64,000 nucleotides of DNA from Jeotgalibacillus campisalis. GTDB taxonomy: Bacteria > Bacillota > Bacilli > Bacillales > Jeotgalibacillaceae. Under the pieces are notes generated by a model. It ran no database searches. It worked only from the letters and a program-made list of their open reading frames with translations, and was not told where the DNA came from. This document shows, piece by piece, positions 9,388 to 18,726 of this stretch. The stretch lies in assembly GCF_000829515.1 (NCBI RefSeq), contig NZ_JXRR01000014.1, positions 434,001 through 498,000 of the forward strand, written 5' to 3'. The translations under genes were made by a program, and so were the position numbers. Every line of letters starts with the position of its first letter. The stretch's first letter is position 1.

Positions 9388-9430
9388 AAACGAGGCTGGG
9401 ACACTTTTGTCCAAGCCTCGTTTTTATATT
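9388..9430 (+). terminator. Terminator of the nup operon
   Basis: ACGAGGCT-g-GGACA pairs with TGTCC-a-AGCCTCGT and is followed by a T-rich tail. Confidence 0.9.
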
Positions 9431-9532
9431 TTAAAGTCTAAAATATTGTCACATTCTTCTATATTTAGTCCGTTTATCACGTTAATTAAGATTAACTTTT
9501 CATAACATAAAGAACTTTTTTAATACTCCGGC

Positions 9533-9562
9533 TTGTAGCTTGCATTCATTAGTATGTATAGT
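9533..9562 (+). promoter_or_regulatory. Sigma-A-type promoter of the ymfF operon
   Basis: TTGTAG (9533-9538) and TATAGT (9557-9562) are 18 bases apart, about 70 bases upstream of ymfF. The rest of 9312-9629 holds only the nup terminator and AT-rich sequence. Confidence 0.55.
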
Positions 9563-9629
9563 GTTACCATAGAATATAAATACTAAGATATGGCGGCAGA
9601 GAGGGATATCTGCTAGAAGGAGCGAAATT

Positions 9630-10904
9630 ATGAGAATTGAACCTAAAACGGTAAAAAAGCAAGGCATTTCGATTCACACAATAAAAACAAAGCAATTTAA
9701 AACAAATCAATTAGTCATTAAGTTTCGAGCACCCTTACAAAAAGGTGATGTTACAGCGAGAGCTCTATTACCTTATATACTTCAAAGCGGAACAAAGAAA
9801 TGGCCAACGACGGCATCTTTTCGGACCTATCTCGATAACCTTTATGGCGCGAATGCTCAAGTAGATGTAAGTAAAAAGGGAGAATCCCATATCATTAGTT
9901 TTTCGGTCGATATTGCAAATGAGCGCTTTCTTAAAGATTCTTCCCCATTAACAAAAGAAGCTTTCAATGTTTTGGCAGAGATGCTGTTTAATCCATTAGT
10001 TGAAGGTGACGCGTTTAATTCGAAAATTGTTGAACAGGAGAAAAGATCATTAAAACAGCGATTAGAAGCTGCAAGAGATGATAAAATGAGATATGCTTCA
10101 CAGCGCTTGATTGAAGAAATGTGTGAAGGAGAGCCTTTTGCATTACACCCGCATGGTTCAGTTGAAGAGGTGGACTCGATTACACCTGAAAAGCTTTATC
10201 ATGCTTATAAAAAGATGATAAATGAGGATGCTGTTGACTTCTATGTAGTTGGAGATATAAATGAAGAAGAAATTGCTGAGCTTTGTGAAAAATATTTATC
10301 TTTTGAGCCGAGAGCCGCATTGGCTGATGAAAAAGCAGGGTACAGTCAGAAAGAAGAACCTAAAAAAGTAGTTGAGAAGCAATCAATAAAACAAGGTAAA
10401 TTAAACATGGGGTTTCGTACTGGAACTGTATACGGAGAAAATGACTATATTCCATTAGTGATGATGAACGGAATTTTAGGCGGTTTCCCACACTCTAAGC
10501 TTTTTATAAATGTTCGTGAAAAAGAAAGTCTGGCCTATTACGCTGCAAGCAGAATGGAAAGTCATAAAGGGCTAATTTTAATTATGTCCGGAGTGGATCC
10601 TGGTAAGATTGACCGGGCCTCAGACATTATTCTTGAGCAGCTGAAGGCAATACAAAATGGTGATATTTCTTCAAAAGAGCTGGACCAGACGCGTGCAGTT
10701 ATGAAAAACCAGATGCTTGAAACACTGGATTCAGCCAGAGGAATTGTTGAAGTTCTTTACCAGGGAGATGTTTCCGGGAATGAGTTTACAATTGAAGAAT
10801 GGTTCGGAAAAGTCGACAAAGTAACGAAAGAAGATATTGTAACCGTTTCTCAAAAAGTACAAATGGATACCACATATATTTTAACGGGAAAGGAGGAAGC
10901 TTAA
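9630..10904 (+). CDS. ymfF: M16-family peptidase-like protein, probably inactive
   Basis: A 424-residue protein of the insulinase/M16 fold. The position where active members carry HxxEH reads LLPYILQSGTKKW, so the zinc ligands and catalytic Glu are missing, as in B. subtilis YmfF. It probably partners the active subunit YmfH as in heterodimeric M16 proteases. The RBS AGAAGGAG precedes the ATG. The stop codon directly abuts the ymfH start, so the two are co-translated. The substrate is unknown. Confidence 0.85.
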   Translation: MRIEPKTVKKQGISIHTIKTKQFKTNQLVIKFRAPLQKGDVTARALLPYILQSGTKKWPTTASFRTYLDNLYGANAQVDVSKKGESHIISFSVDIANERFLKDSSPLTKEAFNVLAEMLFNPLVEGDAFNSKIVEQEKRSLKQRLEAARDDKMRYASQRLIEEMCEGEPFALHPHGSVEEVDSITPEKLYHAYKKMINEDAVDFYVVGDINEEEIAELCEKYLSFEPRAALADEKAGYSQKEEPKKVVEKQSIKQGKLNMGFRTGTVYGENDYIPLVMMNGILGGFPHSKLFINVREKESLAYYAASRMESHKGLILIMSGVDPGKIDRASDIILEQLKAIQNGDISSKELDQTRAVMKNQMLETLDSARGIVEVLYQGDVSGNEFTIEEWFGKVDKVTKEDIVTVSQKVQMDTTYILTGKEEA

Positions 10905-12209
10905 ATGAAAAAAAAGAATTTTGATCAGCTGCAGGAGGAATTGTTTTTCGAGGAATTGGAAAACGGCCTTTCTGTTTATATTCTTCCTAAGCCCGAGTTC
11001 AGTAAAACATATGCTACATTTACAACTAAATACGGTTCAATCGATGACCAATTTGTTCCTCTTGGAGAAAAAGAGTTTATCAACGTTCCTGATGGAATCG
11101 CTCATTTCCTTGAACATAAAATGTTTGAAAAAAAAGATGGGGACGTTTTTCAGAAATTCAGTGAGAACGGCGCTTCTGCTAATGCCTTCACTTCCTTTAC
11201 CCGCACAGCATACTTGTTTTCAAGTACATCAAAAGTTTCCGAAAACTTGGAAACATTAATCGATTTCGTTCAATCTCCTTATTTTACGGAAGAAACTGTA
11301 GAAAAGGAAAAAGGAATTATCGGCCAGGAAATTACCATGTATGAAGACAATGCGGACTGGCGCCTCTATTTTGGAACCATTCAAAATATGTATCATACTC
11401 ATCCAGTACGGGTGGATATTGCAGGAACAATCGATTCTATAACTGACATTACAAAAGATCATTTGTATCAATGCTATGATACGTTTTATCATCCATCAAA
11501 CATGGTCCTGTTTATCGTTGGCTCTGTTGACCCGGAAAAAATCATCGATCAGGTGAAGGCTTCACAAAATAGAAGAGACTTTAAAAATCAGGCTCCTATT
11601 CAGAGGCATTTTGACGAGGAACCGGCAAGCGTTGCAAAAAAACATCACCAGTTGAATATGGATGTTCAGGTACCTAAGTGTATGCTTGGACTGAAAGCTT
11701 CAAACGTGACTTTGCAGGGAAAAGATCTTCTGCGCAGGGAACTGGCAGTAAATACTGCGTTAGATGTCTTGTTTGGCAGAACGTCTAAACATTATACAAA
11801 ATTGTATGAAGAAGGGCTTATTGATGACAGTTTTACATTTGATTTTTCTCAGGAGCTCGGCTATGGCTTTGCACTTTTAGGAGGAAACACCAGAGATCCA
11901 GATAAGCTTTCACAAACCGTGCAATCGATCCTAATTGAAGAAGCACAGCATTCTTCAATAACAGATGAACAAATTAATTCTGTGAAAAAGAAGAACATAG
12001 GCGGATTTCTACGGTCTCTAAATTCTCCAGAATTTATTGCAAATCAATTTACGCGGTATACGTTTAATGAAATGGATTTATTTGATGCAGTTCCTACTCT
12101 TGAAACCCTGACCAAAGAAGATATAGCAGCTGCCCTGTCTGATCTCGCCCAGCCAGAACATATTACCAGTTTTTATATTTTACCAAAGGAAAAAGAGGCG
12201 GTTGAGTAA
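10905..12209 (+). CDS. ymfH: M16-family zinc metalloprotease YmfH
   Basis: A 434-residue insulinase-family peptidase with the intact inverted zinc motif HFLEH (His67, Glu70, His71). A downstream EKEKGIIGQEI segment supplies the third ligand region typical of M16 enzymes. There is no signal peptide, so it should act in the cytoplasm. It starts on the base after the ymfF stop and overlaps ymfI by eight bases. The neighbour ymfF looks like its inactive partner. The physiological substrate is not evident from the sequence. Confidence 0.88.
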   Translation: MKKKNFDQLQEELFFEELENGLSVYILPKPEFSKTYATFTTKYGSIDDQFVPLGEKEFINVPDGIAHFLEHKMFEKKDGDVFQKFSENGASANAFTSFTRTAYLFSSTSKVSENLETLIDFVQSPYFTEETVEKEKGIIGQEITMYEDNADWRLYFGTIQNMYHTHPVRVDIAGTIDSITDITKDHLYQCYDTFYHPSNMVLFIVGSVDPEKIIDQVKASQNRRDFKNQAPIQRHFDEEPASVAKKHHQLNMDVQVPKCMLGLKASNVTLQGKDLLRRELAVNTALDVLFGRTSKHYTKLYEEGLIDDSFTFDFSQELGYGFALLGGNTRDPDKLSQTVQSILIEEAQHSSITDEQINSVKKKNIGGFLRSLNSPEFIANQFTRYTFNEMDLFDAVPTLETLTKEDIAAALSDLAQPEHITSFYILPKEKEAVE

Positions 12210-12927
12210 AAAAGCACTGGTTCTTGGGGCAAGCGGAGGAATAGGATCGGCCATTACAGAAAGATTGATTAAAGAAGGCTGGTCCGTCTATGCTCACTAT
12301 AATAAAAACAAAGAATCAATTTTTTCATTGAAGGAAAAATTGGGTGAGGAATTTTCATCGGACATCATTCCCATATACGCTGACCTTCACTCTCAAGAAA
12401 GCACAGACTCCCTTATAAATGCGATAGAGGAAGTGAATGCGATTGTTCATGCAGGAGGAGCTACTTATGAGGGACTGCTTGAAGAAACTCCTGATGATGT
12501 TATGAATGAACTTTGGTCCAGCCATGTTTTTCAGCCAGCACGCATTATCAGATCTTTTCTTCCTTCCATGCGCTCAGTGAGAAACGGGGCAATTGTTTTT
12601 GTTTCCTCAATCTGGGGTCAAACCGGCGCTTCCAATGAAGTAATGTATTCAGCTGTTAAAGGAGCACAGCTCTCATTTGTCAAAGCGCTGGGTAAAGAGC
12701 TTGCTCCATCAAAAATTAGAGTTAATGCTGTAGCACCAGGCTCCGTGGAAACTTCTATGACACATCACTATGATGATATAGACAGAAATGCGATCGTCGA
12801 TAATATTCCTGCCGGGAGAATGGGCAATCCTGAAGAAATTGCCGGAGCTGTTTTATTTTTGCTTGGCGAGGATTCCTCCTATATCACTTCTCAGGTGCTG
12901 TCTATTAATGGCGGCTGGTACGCTTAA
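12202..12927 (+). CDS. ymfI: Short-chain dehydrogenase/reductase YmfI
   Basis: A 241-residue classical SDR. It shows the nucleotide-binding motif GASGGIG near the N-terminus, VHAGG in place of the usual NNAG, the active-site YSAVKG (Tyr-x3-Lys), and a C-terminal INGGWYA typical of FabG-like enzymes. The TTG start overlaps the end of ymfH and is preceded by AAAGAGG. It resembles 3-oxoacyl-ACP reductases, but the natural substrate is not determined by the sequence. It is conserved in this place in Bacillus. Confidence 0.85.
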   Translation: MSKKALVLGASGGIGSAITERLIKEGWSVYAHYNKNKESIFSLKEKLGEEFSSDIIPIYADLHSQESTDSLINAIEEVNAIVHAGGATYEGLLEETPDDVMNELWSSHVFQPARIIRSFLPSMRSVRNGAIVFVSSIWGQTGASNEVMYSAVKGAQLSFVKALGKELAPSKIRVNAVAPGSVETSMTHHYDDIDRNAIVDNIPAGRMGNPEEIAGAVLFLLGEDSSYITSQVLSINGGWYA

Positions 12928-13034
12928 TCATTATGTATAAGCACTGCTTTTTTTAACATACTAAGAAAGGTATGGAGATACATCCTACTAGGTCTCCGTA
13001 TATTTTGAAGATGATAAAAAAAGGAGGTAACATT

Positions 13035-13292
13035 ATGTCTGTTCTTGAAAATTGGCAGCAGTGGAAATCTTTTTTGGGCGACAAGGTTGTTCATGCTCAA
13101 GAGGGCGGTATGGAAAAGAATAAGATGTCAGAGGTTGCATTTCAGATTGGTGACTACCTAGCGAAAAACGTTGACCCGAAAAATGAACAGGAGCGTGTCC
13201 TTGCTGATTTGTGGTCTGTAGCAAATACAGAGGAGCAACACGTTATTGCTAATTTAATGGTTCGATTAACCAGCCACGACGAAACACACTAA
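13035..13292 (+). CDS. ymfJ: DUF3243 family protein YmfJ
   Basis: An 85-residue acidic, probably helical cytoplasmic protein. The start at 13035 is chosen because a full AAAGGAGG lies eight bases upstream and the product then begins MSVLENWQQWKSFLG like its relatives; an upstream ATG at 12972 has no RBS. The stretch ADLWSVA..EEQHVIANLM is the conserved family core. Function unknown. A hairpin (12973-13005) precedes the RBS and a strong terminator follows. Confidence 0.85.
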   Translation: MSVLENWQQWKSFLGDKVVHAQEGGMEKNKMSEVAFQIGDYLAKNVDPKNEQERVLADLWSVANTEEQHVIANLMVRLTSHDETH

Positions 13293-13309
13293 GGCGATAG
13301 CTGAAATGA

Positions 13310-13350
13310 AAGAGGCAGGGATATTTTTTATCCCTGCCTCTTCTTTTATT
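13310..13350 (+). terminator. Strong terminator after ymfJ
   Basis: Fourteen-base arms, 13310-13323 and 13329-13342, pair perfectly around a five-T loop and are followed by a T-rich run. Confidence 0.92.
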
Positions 13351-13610
13351 ATTAAGTGGTATAAGACCGGCTATTTCTCCAGTTAAAGATTATAATGAAT
13401 TTTTTGTTGATAAATCTGTTGAACCCGCCTCCGTCTTATAATAAAAAATAAGAGTTTATGAGCTGTAGAGCTGCAGCTGCGTAATATACCCTTATTAACC
13501 TTTTTTATATAGATCTTTTTGTTTCTCTTTTCTATTGCAGTAAAATGCTTTATTATTAATACTATATTGCAATGATCGAAATAGGTCGTTTTTTAGAAGG
13601 GGATGAACAC
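13351..13610. other. AT-rich intergenic region before ymfK
   Basis: No gene seen. A possible promoter (TTGCAG near 13537 with AATACT 17 bases on) lies just upstream of ymfK. Nothing else is recognisable. Confidence 0.4.
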
Positions 13611-14402
13611 GTGCAAAAAAAGGAATGGTATTTAGAATACGAAATTCAAAAAAACAGACCAGGTTTGCTTGGTGATATTTCTTCCCTTCTAGGTATGCTT
13701 GAAATTAATATTATTACGATCAATGGCGTGGATGAAGGAAGACGTGGTATGCTTCTTTTAGCTCGAAGTGACGAGCAAATTGCAAGGCTTGAATCCATTA
13801 TCAGTACAATGGATACCATTCAATTAACAAAACTTCGCGAGCCGAAACTTCGGGATCGCTTGGCAGTCAGACATGGCCGTTATATTCAACGTGATGCAGA
13901 CGATAAAAAGACGTTTCGTTTTATACGGGATGAACTTGGTCTACTTGTGGATTTTATGGCTGAACTTTATAAACAGGAAGGCCATAAATTAATTGGAATA
14001 AGAGGAATGCCCAGAGTAGGAAAAACTGAATCTATTGTAGCTGCAAGTGTATGTGCTAATAAAAAATGGCTTTTCGTTTCCTCTACATTACTGAAACAGA
14101 CGATTCGAAATCAACTGATTCAGGAAGAGTACAATGAAAACAATTTGTTTATTATAGATGGTGTCGTTTCCACTAGGCGAGCCAGTGAAAAACATTGGCA
14201 GCTAGTTCGGGAAATCATGCGGATGCCTGCTATTAAAGTGATAGAGCATCCAGATGTATTTGTAGAAAACACAGAGTATTCTCTGGATGATTTTGATTAT
14301 ATAATCGAACTTCGGCATGATCCGGATGAAGAAATTACATATGAAATGGTTCCTAAGAATAATATGTTCGGGGGATCAGACTTTGGCGATTTTGATTTTT
14401 AA
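13611..14402 (+). CDS. ymfK: DUF3388 family protein YmfK (ACT-like plus P-loop)
   Basis: A 263-residue cytoplasmic protein. The N-terminal 75 residues (NRPGLLGDISSLLGMLEINI) look like an ACT-type ligand-binding domain. The rest contains a Walker A-like GMPRVGKTES and a later LFIIDGV that could be a Walker B strand. I chose the GTG at 13611 because AGAAGGGG lies eight bases before it; the ATG at 13572 has no RBS. The gene is conserved between ymfJ and ymfM in Bacillus. Its function is not known to me; ATP binding is inferred from the P-loop. Confidence 0.8.
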   Translation: MQKKEWYLEYEIQKNRPGLLGDISSLLGMLEINIITINGVDEGRRGMLLLARSDEQIARLESIISTMDTIQLTKLREPKLRDRLAVRHGRYIQRDADDKKTFRFIRDELGLLVDFMAELYKQEGHKLIGIRGMPRVGKTESIVAASVCANKKWLFVSSTLLKQTIRNQLIQEEYNENNLFIIDGVVSTRRASEKHWQLVREIMRMPAIKVIEHPDVFVENTEYSLDDFDYIIELRHDPDEEITYEMVPKNNMFGGSDFGDFDF

Positions 14403-14421
14403 GTATTGGTAGGTGTAAACA

Positions 14422-15324
14422 TTGACAGAATTAGGAAATCGATTAAAGCTAGCCCGTGAAGAAAAAGGCTTGAGCCTTGAAGAAGTGCAATCGTTAACAA
14501 AAATTCAACAAAAATATTTACAGGGGATTGAGGATGGCAACTATACGATGATGCCGGGCTCTTTTTATGTTCGGGCATTTATAAAACAATATGCTGAAGC
14601 AGTAGGTTTGAATCCAGATAAGCTTTTCGAGGAATATGCCAATGATATCCCCTCAAATCATGAGGATCAGATTCCTTCTCATTTATCCAGATCACAGACC
14701 AGAAAAGGGACATCAGGTTCATCCAGAATGTTTAGTTTTCTTCCCACATTTATAACAGTGATTTTTATAATTGGGATTTTAGCAGTCGTTTATTTCGTTG
14801 CGGTTACATTACTTTCTGAAAATAATGACCAGTCTGAAAATAATGGTACAGAAGAAAGTGTCGGAATGGAGCAGCAGGAAGGTGTATCTCCTGCAGTAGA
14901 AGAAGAGGAAGAAGAAGACACTTCCGGTGAAGCAGATGATGAGTCTGAATCAGAGGAAGCAATTGAAGAAGATACAGAAGAATCCACAGAGAATTCTGAT
15001 GAGCTTACGATAGAGAACACTGGCACAGCTGGTTCTGACACGACTTTTCAGCTTAAAGGTGCTGAAGAAATTAATGTAACTGTTAACTCTTCTACAGCCT
15101 GGGTAGGTATTACAGATGAAAATAGTAATGAATTGATAAGCAAGCAGCTGACGAATCAGGATGGAGAATTGTCGTTTGATGCTTCTGAATATGACTGGTT
15201 TCGCATCAGAATAGGCAGCACTGCAGGGACAGAAGTAACGATTAACGGCGAACCTGTTGAATTCGGACTCTCCACTGATGTAAATCCTCAAAATATGATT
15301 TTTGAAGTAGAAGATGAAGAGTAG
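14422..15324 (+). CDS. ymfM: RodZ-like membrane protein with N-terminal helix-turn-helix
   Basis: A 300-residue RodZ homologue, a cell-shape protein that links MreB to the wall-synthesis machinery. Residues 1-70 form the HTH_25 domain (GNRLKLAREEKGLSLEEVQ). One membrane segment follows at about 112-132. Then comes an unusually acidic linker (about 140-195, dominated by Glu and Asp) and a C-terminal extracellular DUF4115-type beta domain with STAWVGITDENSNEL. The TTG start at 14422 is supported by GGTAGGTG. It precedes pgsA as in B. subtilis. The acidic linker would suit a salt-tolerant organism. Confidence 0.88.
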   Translation: MTELGNRLKLAREEKGLSLEEVQSLTKIQQKYLQGIEDGNYTMMPGSFYVRAFIKQYAEAVGLNPDKLFEEYANDIPSNHEDQIPSHLSRSQTRKGTSGSSRMFSFLPTFITVIFIIGILAVVYFVAVTLLSENNDQSENNGTEESVGMEQQEGVSPAVEEEEEEDTSGEADDESESEEAIEEDTEESTENSDELTIENTGTAGSDTTFQLKGAEEINVTVNSSTAWVGITDENSNELISKQLTNQDGELSFDASEYDWFRIRIGSTAGTEVTINGEPVEFGLSTDVNPQNMIFEVEDEE

Positions 15325-15356
15325 AAATCGAATCACTTTTATTGTAAGAACAAAGA

Positions 15357-15388
15357 AAATGGTCATCAGTATTGATGGCTATTTTTTT
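15357..15388 (+). terminator. Terminator between ymfM and pgsA
   Basis: ATGGTCATCA and TGATGGCTAT pair with two G-U wobbles and are followed by seven T. Confidence 0.7.
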
Positions 15389-15427
15389 GCTAATAATTGT
15401 ATCATTTTGTTTTAGGAGGAAAAATAT

Positions 15428-16006
15428 ATGAACATACCTAATAAAATTACGATTTCAAGAATTTTATTAATTCCGCTATTCATGATTATTATGCTTGTTG
15501 ATTTTGGGTGGGGAACTTTGTATTTGCTAGGCGCTGATATTCCTGTTCATCATTTTATCGGAGGGTTGATCTTTATCTTCGCAGCATCAACTGATTGGGT
15601 TGACGGTTATTATGCCCGCAAATATAATATGGTAACGAATCTTGGAAAGTTTTTAGATCCATTGGCAGACAAGCTGTTAGTGTCCGCTGCTTTAGTTATA
15701 CTTGTGGAATTACAGCTCGCACCTTCATGGATTGTCATTATCATCATCAGCCGGGAGTTTGCAATAACCGGATTAAGGCTTGTACTTGCAGGAAGCGGCG
15801 AGGTTCATGCTGCTGCAATGCTAGGGAAGATAAAAATGTGGATGCAGATCATTGCCGTCTCATTGCTTCTTTTGCATAATATTATTTTTGAACTTGTAAA
15901 TATACCATTTGATATAATCTCTTTATATATTGCTGCGATTTTTACTGTTTGGTCAGGTATTGACTACTTCGTTAAAAACTGGGATGCTTTTCGGCATTCA
16001 AAGTAG
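15428..16006 (+). CDS. pgsA: CDP-diacylglycerol-glycerol-3-phosphate 3-phosphatidyltransferase
   Basis: A 192-residue membrane enzyme making phosphatidylglycerophosphate, the committed step to phosphatidylglycerol and cardiolipin. It carries the full CDP-alcohol phosphotransferase signature: D-WV-DG-YY-AR, eight residues, G-KFL-D-PLA-D (about residues 57-78). Four to six hydrophobic helices are visible. The RBS TTAGGAGG precedes the ATG. It is followed 12 bases later by cinA. The family and the step are well established. Confidence 0.95.
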   Translation: MNIPNKITISRILLIPLFMIIMLVDFGWGTLYLLGADIPVHHFIGGLIFIFAASTDWVDGYYARKYNMVTNLGKFLDPLADKLLVSAALVILVELQLAPSWIVIIIISREFAITGLRLVLAGSGEVHAAAMLGKIKMWMQIIAVSLLLLHNIIFELVNIPFDIISLYIAAIFTVWSGIDYFVKNWDAFRHSK

Positions 16007-16018
16007 GGAGAAGAAGGA

Positions 16019-17275
16019 ATGAATGCTGAAATAATTGCTGTGGGCTCAGAATTACTACTCGGTCAAATTGCAAATACAAACGCTCAGTTTATATCGCAAA
16101 AGCTTGCAGAAGCGGGTATAGATGTTTACAGACATAGTGTGGTCGGGGACAATCAATCACGCCTTCTAGCGGAGATTTCAGCAGCGCAAGATCGTGCTGA
16201 GCTAATTATTTTAACCGGCGGACTAGGTCCAACAAAAGATGATTTAACGAAAGAAACGGTTGCTCAATTCCTGGGGAAGAAGCTTGTGATGCACGACGAG
16301 TCCCTTCACTTTATTGAACAGTATTTTAAAAATGCAAATAAAGCTATGACGGCAAATAATCAAAAACAGGCACTTATAGTTGAAGGCAGTGATGTGTTAG
16401 TCAATCACCACGGCATGGCGCCTGGAATGATTCTTAATTCTCAAGGGACCATTCTTGTCTTATTGCCGGGGCCTCCGCGTGAAATGAAGCCGATGCTTCA
16501 AACTTCTGTTATCCCAAGGTTGTTAAAGCTTAGAAAAGGAGAGCCCGTCATATCCCGTGTATTAAGATATTTCGGAATAGGTGAAGCTGAGCTTGAAGAT
16601 AGAATAGAACATCTTATCCACAAGCAAATAAACCCTACGATTGCTCCTCTTGCTTCTGATGGGGAAGTTACATTGAGGATTTCTGCTAAGCATTCAGAAG
16701 TTAAAACTGCTCAAAAAATGCTAGATGTAACAGAAGCTGATATCAATTCGATCGTTGGAAAATACATGTATGGTAAAAACGACGAGACATTGCTGCAGAA
16801 AACATTCGAGCTTTTATCATCTTCACAGCTGACAATAGCCTCTGCAGAAAGTCTGACTGCTGGATTGTTTGCTTCTCAAATAGGAAGTCAGCCGGGAGCG
16901 AGTTCCGTTCTAAAAGGAGGGCTGGTTTGCTATACAAACGAAGCGAAAATGAACTTAGCTGGAGTTTCCGATAAGACGCTTGCCGAAGAAGGGGCAGTTA
17001 GTAAAAGGTGTGCCATCGAGTTGGCTGAAGGAGTGAAAAATCGACTGGGTTCAGACATCGGTATTTCTTTTACCGGATCAGCAGGCCCAGAATCTCTGGA
17101 AGGACAACCTTTGGGGACTGTCTGGATTGGGATCGCTTTTCAATCTAATCCACCCATAGCACTTCATATAAAACTTCAGGGAGAAAGAAATTATATCCGC
17201 TTAAAAGCGGTGAAACATGGTTTATTTCATCTCATTCAGCTCCTTGAACAACATTCTGACAAGATAGTGGAGTGA
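16019..17275 (+). CDS. cinA: CinA: competence/damage-inducible protein, NMN deamidase family
   Basis: A 418-residue protein with an N-terminal MoaB/Mog-like (COG1058) domain (AVGSELLLGQIANTNAQ, LTGGLGPTKDDLT) and a C-terminal CinA domain (from about 255) with SAESLTAGLFAS and FTGSAGPES. The C-terminal domain acts as a pyridine-nucleotide (NMN) amidohydrolase in studied members; the N-terminal domain is linked to ADP-ribose hydrolysis. It sits between pgsA and recA and is co-transcribed with recA in several Gram-positive bacteria. Here a separate recA promoter and LexA box lie downstream. Confidence 0.93.
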   Translation: MNAEIIAVGSELLLGQIANTNAQFISQKLAEAGIDVYRHSVVGDNQSRLLAEISAAQDRAELIILTGGLGPTKDDLTKETVAQFLGKKLVMHDESLHFIEQYFKNANKAMTANNQKQALIVEGSDVLVNHHGMAPGMILNSQGTILVLLPGPPREMKPMLQTSVIPRLLKLRKGEPVISRVLRYFGIGEAELEDRIEHLIHKQINPTIAPLASDGEVTLRISAKHSEVKTAQKMLDVTEADINSIVGKYMYGKNDETLLQKTFELLSSSQLTIASAESLTAGLFASQIGSQPGASSVLKGGLVCYTNEAKMNLAGVSDKTLAEEGAVSKRCAIELAEGVKNRLGSDIGISFTGSAGPESLEGQPLGTVWIGIAFQSNPPIALHIKLQGERNYIRLKAVKHGLFHLIQLLEQHSDKIVE

Positions 17276-17277
17276 GG

Positions 17278-17364
17278 ATGATGTTTTTTAATTTTATTTT
17301 AACGTTAGTTAACTTCAGCATCTTTGGTGGACTGTTTATTCATTCCTTTCCAGCAGCCATTTAA
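17278..17364 (+). CDS. Possible 28-residue hydrophobic peptide between cinA and recA
   Basis: The frame starts two bases after the cinA stop with GGAGTGAGG as a potential RBS overlapping the cinA end. The product (MMFFNFILTLVNFSIFGG, then LFIHSFPAAI) is one membrane-spanning stretch. I do not recognise it and cannot exclude chance. The rest of 17365-17470 holds no feature that I recognise. Confidence 0.25.
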   Translation: MMFFNFILTLVNFSIFGGLFIHSFPAAI

Positions 17365-17476
17365 TATAATTTCAAAAAATCTTAAAGTAGCAAAGTATTG
17401 TGTAATTTCATTGCAAAAAAAGAAAACAGCTCTTAGAAAATTATTAAAAACTCTTTAAATTCCTCTCTAAAAAAAG

Positions 17477-17490
17477 CGAATAAATGTTCG
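17477..17490. promoter_or_regulatory. LexA box upstream of recA
   Basis: CGAATAAATGTTCG matches 12 of 14 positions of the Gram-positive SOS consensus CGAACRNRYGTTYC. It lies eight bases upstream of the recA -35. The flanking A5/T5 extend it into an inverted repeat that could also form an RNA hairpin. Confidence 0.75.
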
Positions 17491-17498
17491 CTTTTTGC

Positions 17499-17527
17499 TT
17501 GTTATATGGAAACAAAAAGAGTATAGT
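17499..17527 (+). promoter_or_regulatory. recA promoter
   Basis: TTGTTA (17499-17504) and TATAGT (17522-17527) are spaced by 17 bases and adjoin the LexA box. Confidence 0.65.
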
Positions 17528-17590
17528 AGAGTTAGGTTATGAGATGTCATTCAAAAGTGAAAGACATCTTAGATAAAAGGAGGAATTTTT

Positions 17591-18640
17591 GTGAGTGATC
17601 GTCAGGCAGCCCTCGATATGGCTTTAAAACAAATAGAAAAACAGTTCGGTAAAGGATCTATAATGAAGCTGGGTGAAAAAACAGACAGAAATTTATCCAC
17701 TATATCCAGCGGATCCATTGCATTAGATGCGGCACTTGGTGTAGGCGGCTATCCCCGCGGCAGGGTGATTGAGATCTACGGTCCTGAAAGTTCAGGTAAG
17801 ACGACTGTTGCCCTTCATGCGATTGCAGAAGTCCAGTCTAAAGGCGGACAGGCTGCTTTCATTGATGCTGAGCATGCGCTTGATCCTGTATATGCCAGTA
17901 AGCTTGGAGTTAATATAGATGAGCTGCTTTTATCGCAGCCGGATACCGGAGAACAGGCTCTTGAAATTGCAGAAGCACTTGTGCGCAGCGGAGCAGTTGA
18001 AATCGTAGTAGTTGATTCGGTCGCGGCTCTAGTGCCAAAAGCTGAAATTGAGGGTGAAATGGGAGATTCTCATGTCGGTTTGCAGGCACGTCTAATGTCT
18101 CAAGCGCTTCGTAAGCTCTCAGGTGCGATCAGCAAATCAAATACAATCGCCATCTTTATTAACCAAATCCGTGAAAAAGTAGGGGTAATGTTTGGCAGCC
18201 CTGAGACTACACCTGGAGGACGTGCTTTAAAATTCTATTCTTCGATTCGCCTTGATGTACGGAGAGCGGAAACACTGAAGCAGGGAAATGAAATGGTCGG
18301 CAATAAAACACGTATTAAGATTGTTAAAAATAAAGTAGCTCCACCATTTAGAATTGCTGAAGTTGATATCATGTACGGAGAAGGGATTTCCCGTGAAGGA
18401 GAAATCATCGATCTTGGTTCAGATGTTGAGATTGTTCAAAAAAGCGGTTCCTGGTATTCATATAATGGAGACCGACTTGGACAGGGCCGTGAGAATTCAA
18501 AGCAATTTCTTAAAGAGAACCCTGAACTGCGCCAGGAAATCATGATGAAAATCCGTGAGCATCACGGGATGGATGTAGATCGCAATGCTCCTCCAACGGA
18601 AAAAGAAGAAGATTTTAACCTGCTCGAAGATTCAGAATAA
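17591..18640 (+). CDS. recA: Recombinase RecA
   Basis: A 349-residue DNA strand-exchange ATPase that drives homologous recombination and activates LexA self-cleavage. Walker A GPESSGKT (about residues 65-72), the [20 protein letters not shown] region, and the conserved [14 protein letters not shown] and [20 protein letters not shown] segments are all present. The acidic C-terminus ends [11 protein letters not shown]. The GTG start has AAAAGGAGGA upstream. Its own promoter and LexA box indicate SOS control. Confidence 0.98.
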   Translation: MSDRQAALDMALKQIEKQFGKGSIMKLGEKTDRNLSTISSGSIALDAALGVGGYPRGRVIEIYGPESSGKTTVALHAIAEVQSKGGQAAFIDAEHALDPVYASKLGVNIDELLLSQPDTGEQALEIAEALVRSGAVEIVVVDSVAALVPKAEIEGEMGDSHVGLQARLMSQALRKLSGAISKSNTIAIFINQIREKVGVMFGSPETTPGGRALKFYSSIRLDVRRAETLKQGNEMVGNKTRIKIVKNKVAPPFRIAEVDIMYGEGISREGEIIDLGSDVEIVQKSGSWYSYNGDRLGQGRENSKQFLKENPELRQEIMMKIREHHGMDVDRNAPPTEKEEDFNLLEDSE

Positions 18641-18650
18641 AGCGGGAACC

Positions 18651-18685
18651 AAAGACAAAGAGAGCTTTCTCTTTGTCTTTTTTTA
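18651..18685 (+). terminator. recA terminator
   Basis: Thirteen-base arms, 18651-18663 and 18668-18680, form a perfect hairpin followed by T7. Confidence 0.92.
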
Positions 18686-18726
18686 CTAATTATCTTCTAC
18701 CAGAACTTTATAATTGGCTCATCCCC

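Noticed and set aside
9630-10904. Loss of the HxxEH motif in YmfF as a damaging mutation
   Set aside because: Inactive M16 partners lacking the zinc motif are normal in this gene pair; the active subunit YmfH is intact.
14790-15041. Serine-rich minus-strand frame opposite the RodZ linker
   Set aside because: It is the complement of the Glu/Asp-rich linker of ymfM and has no RBS; an antisense artefact of composition.
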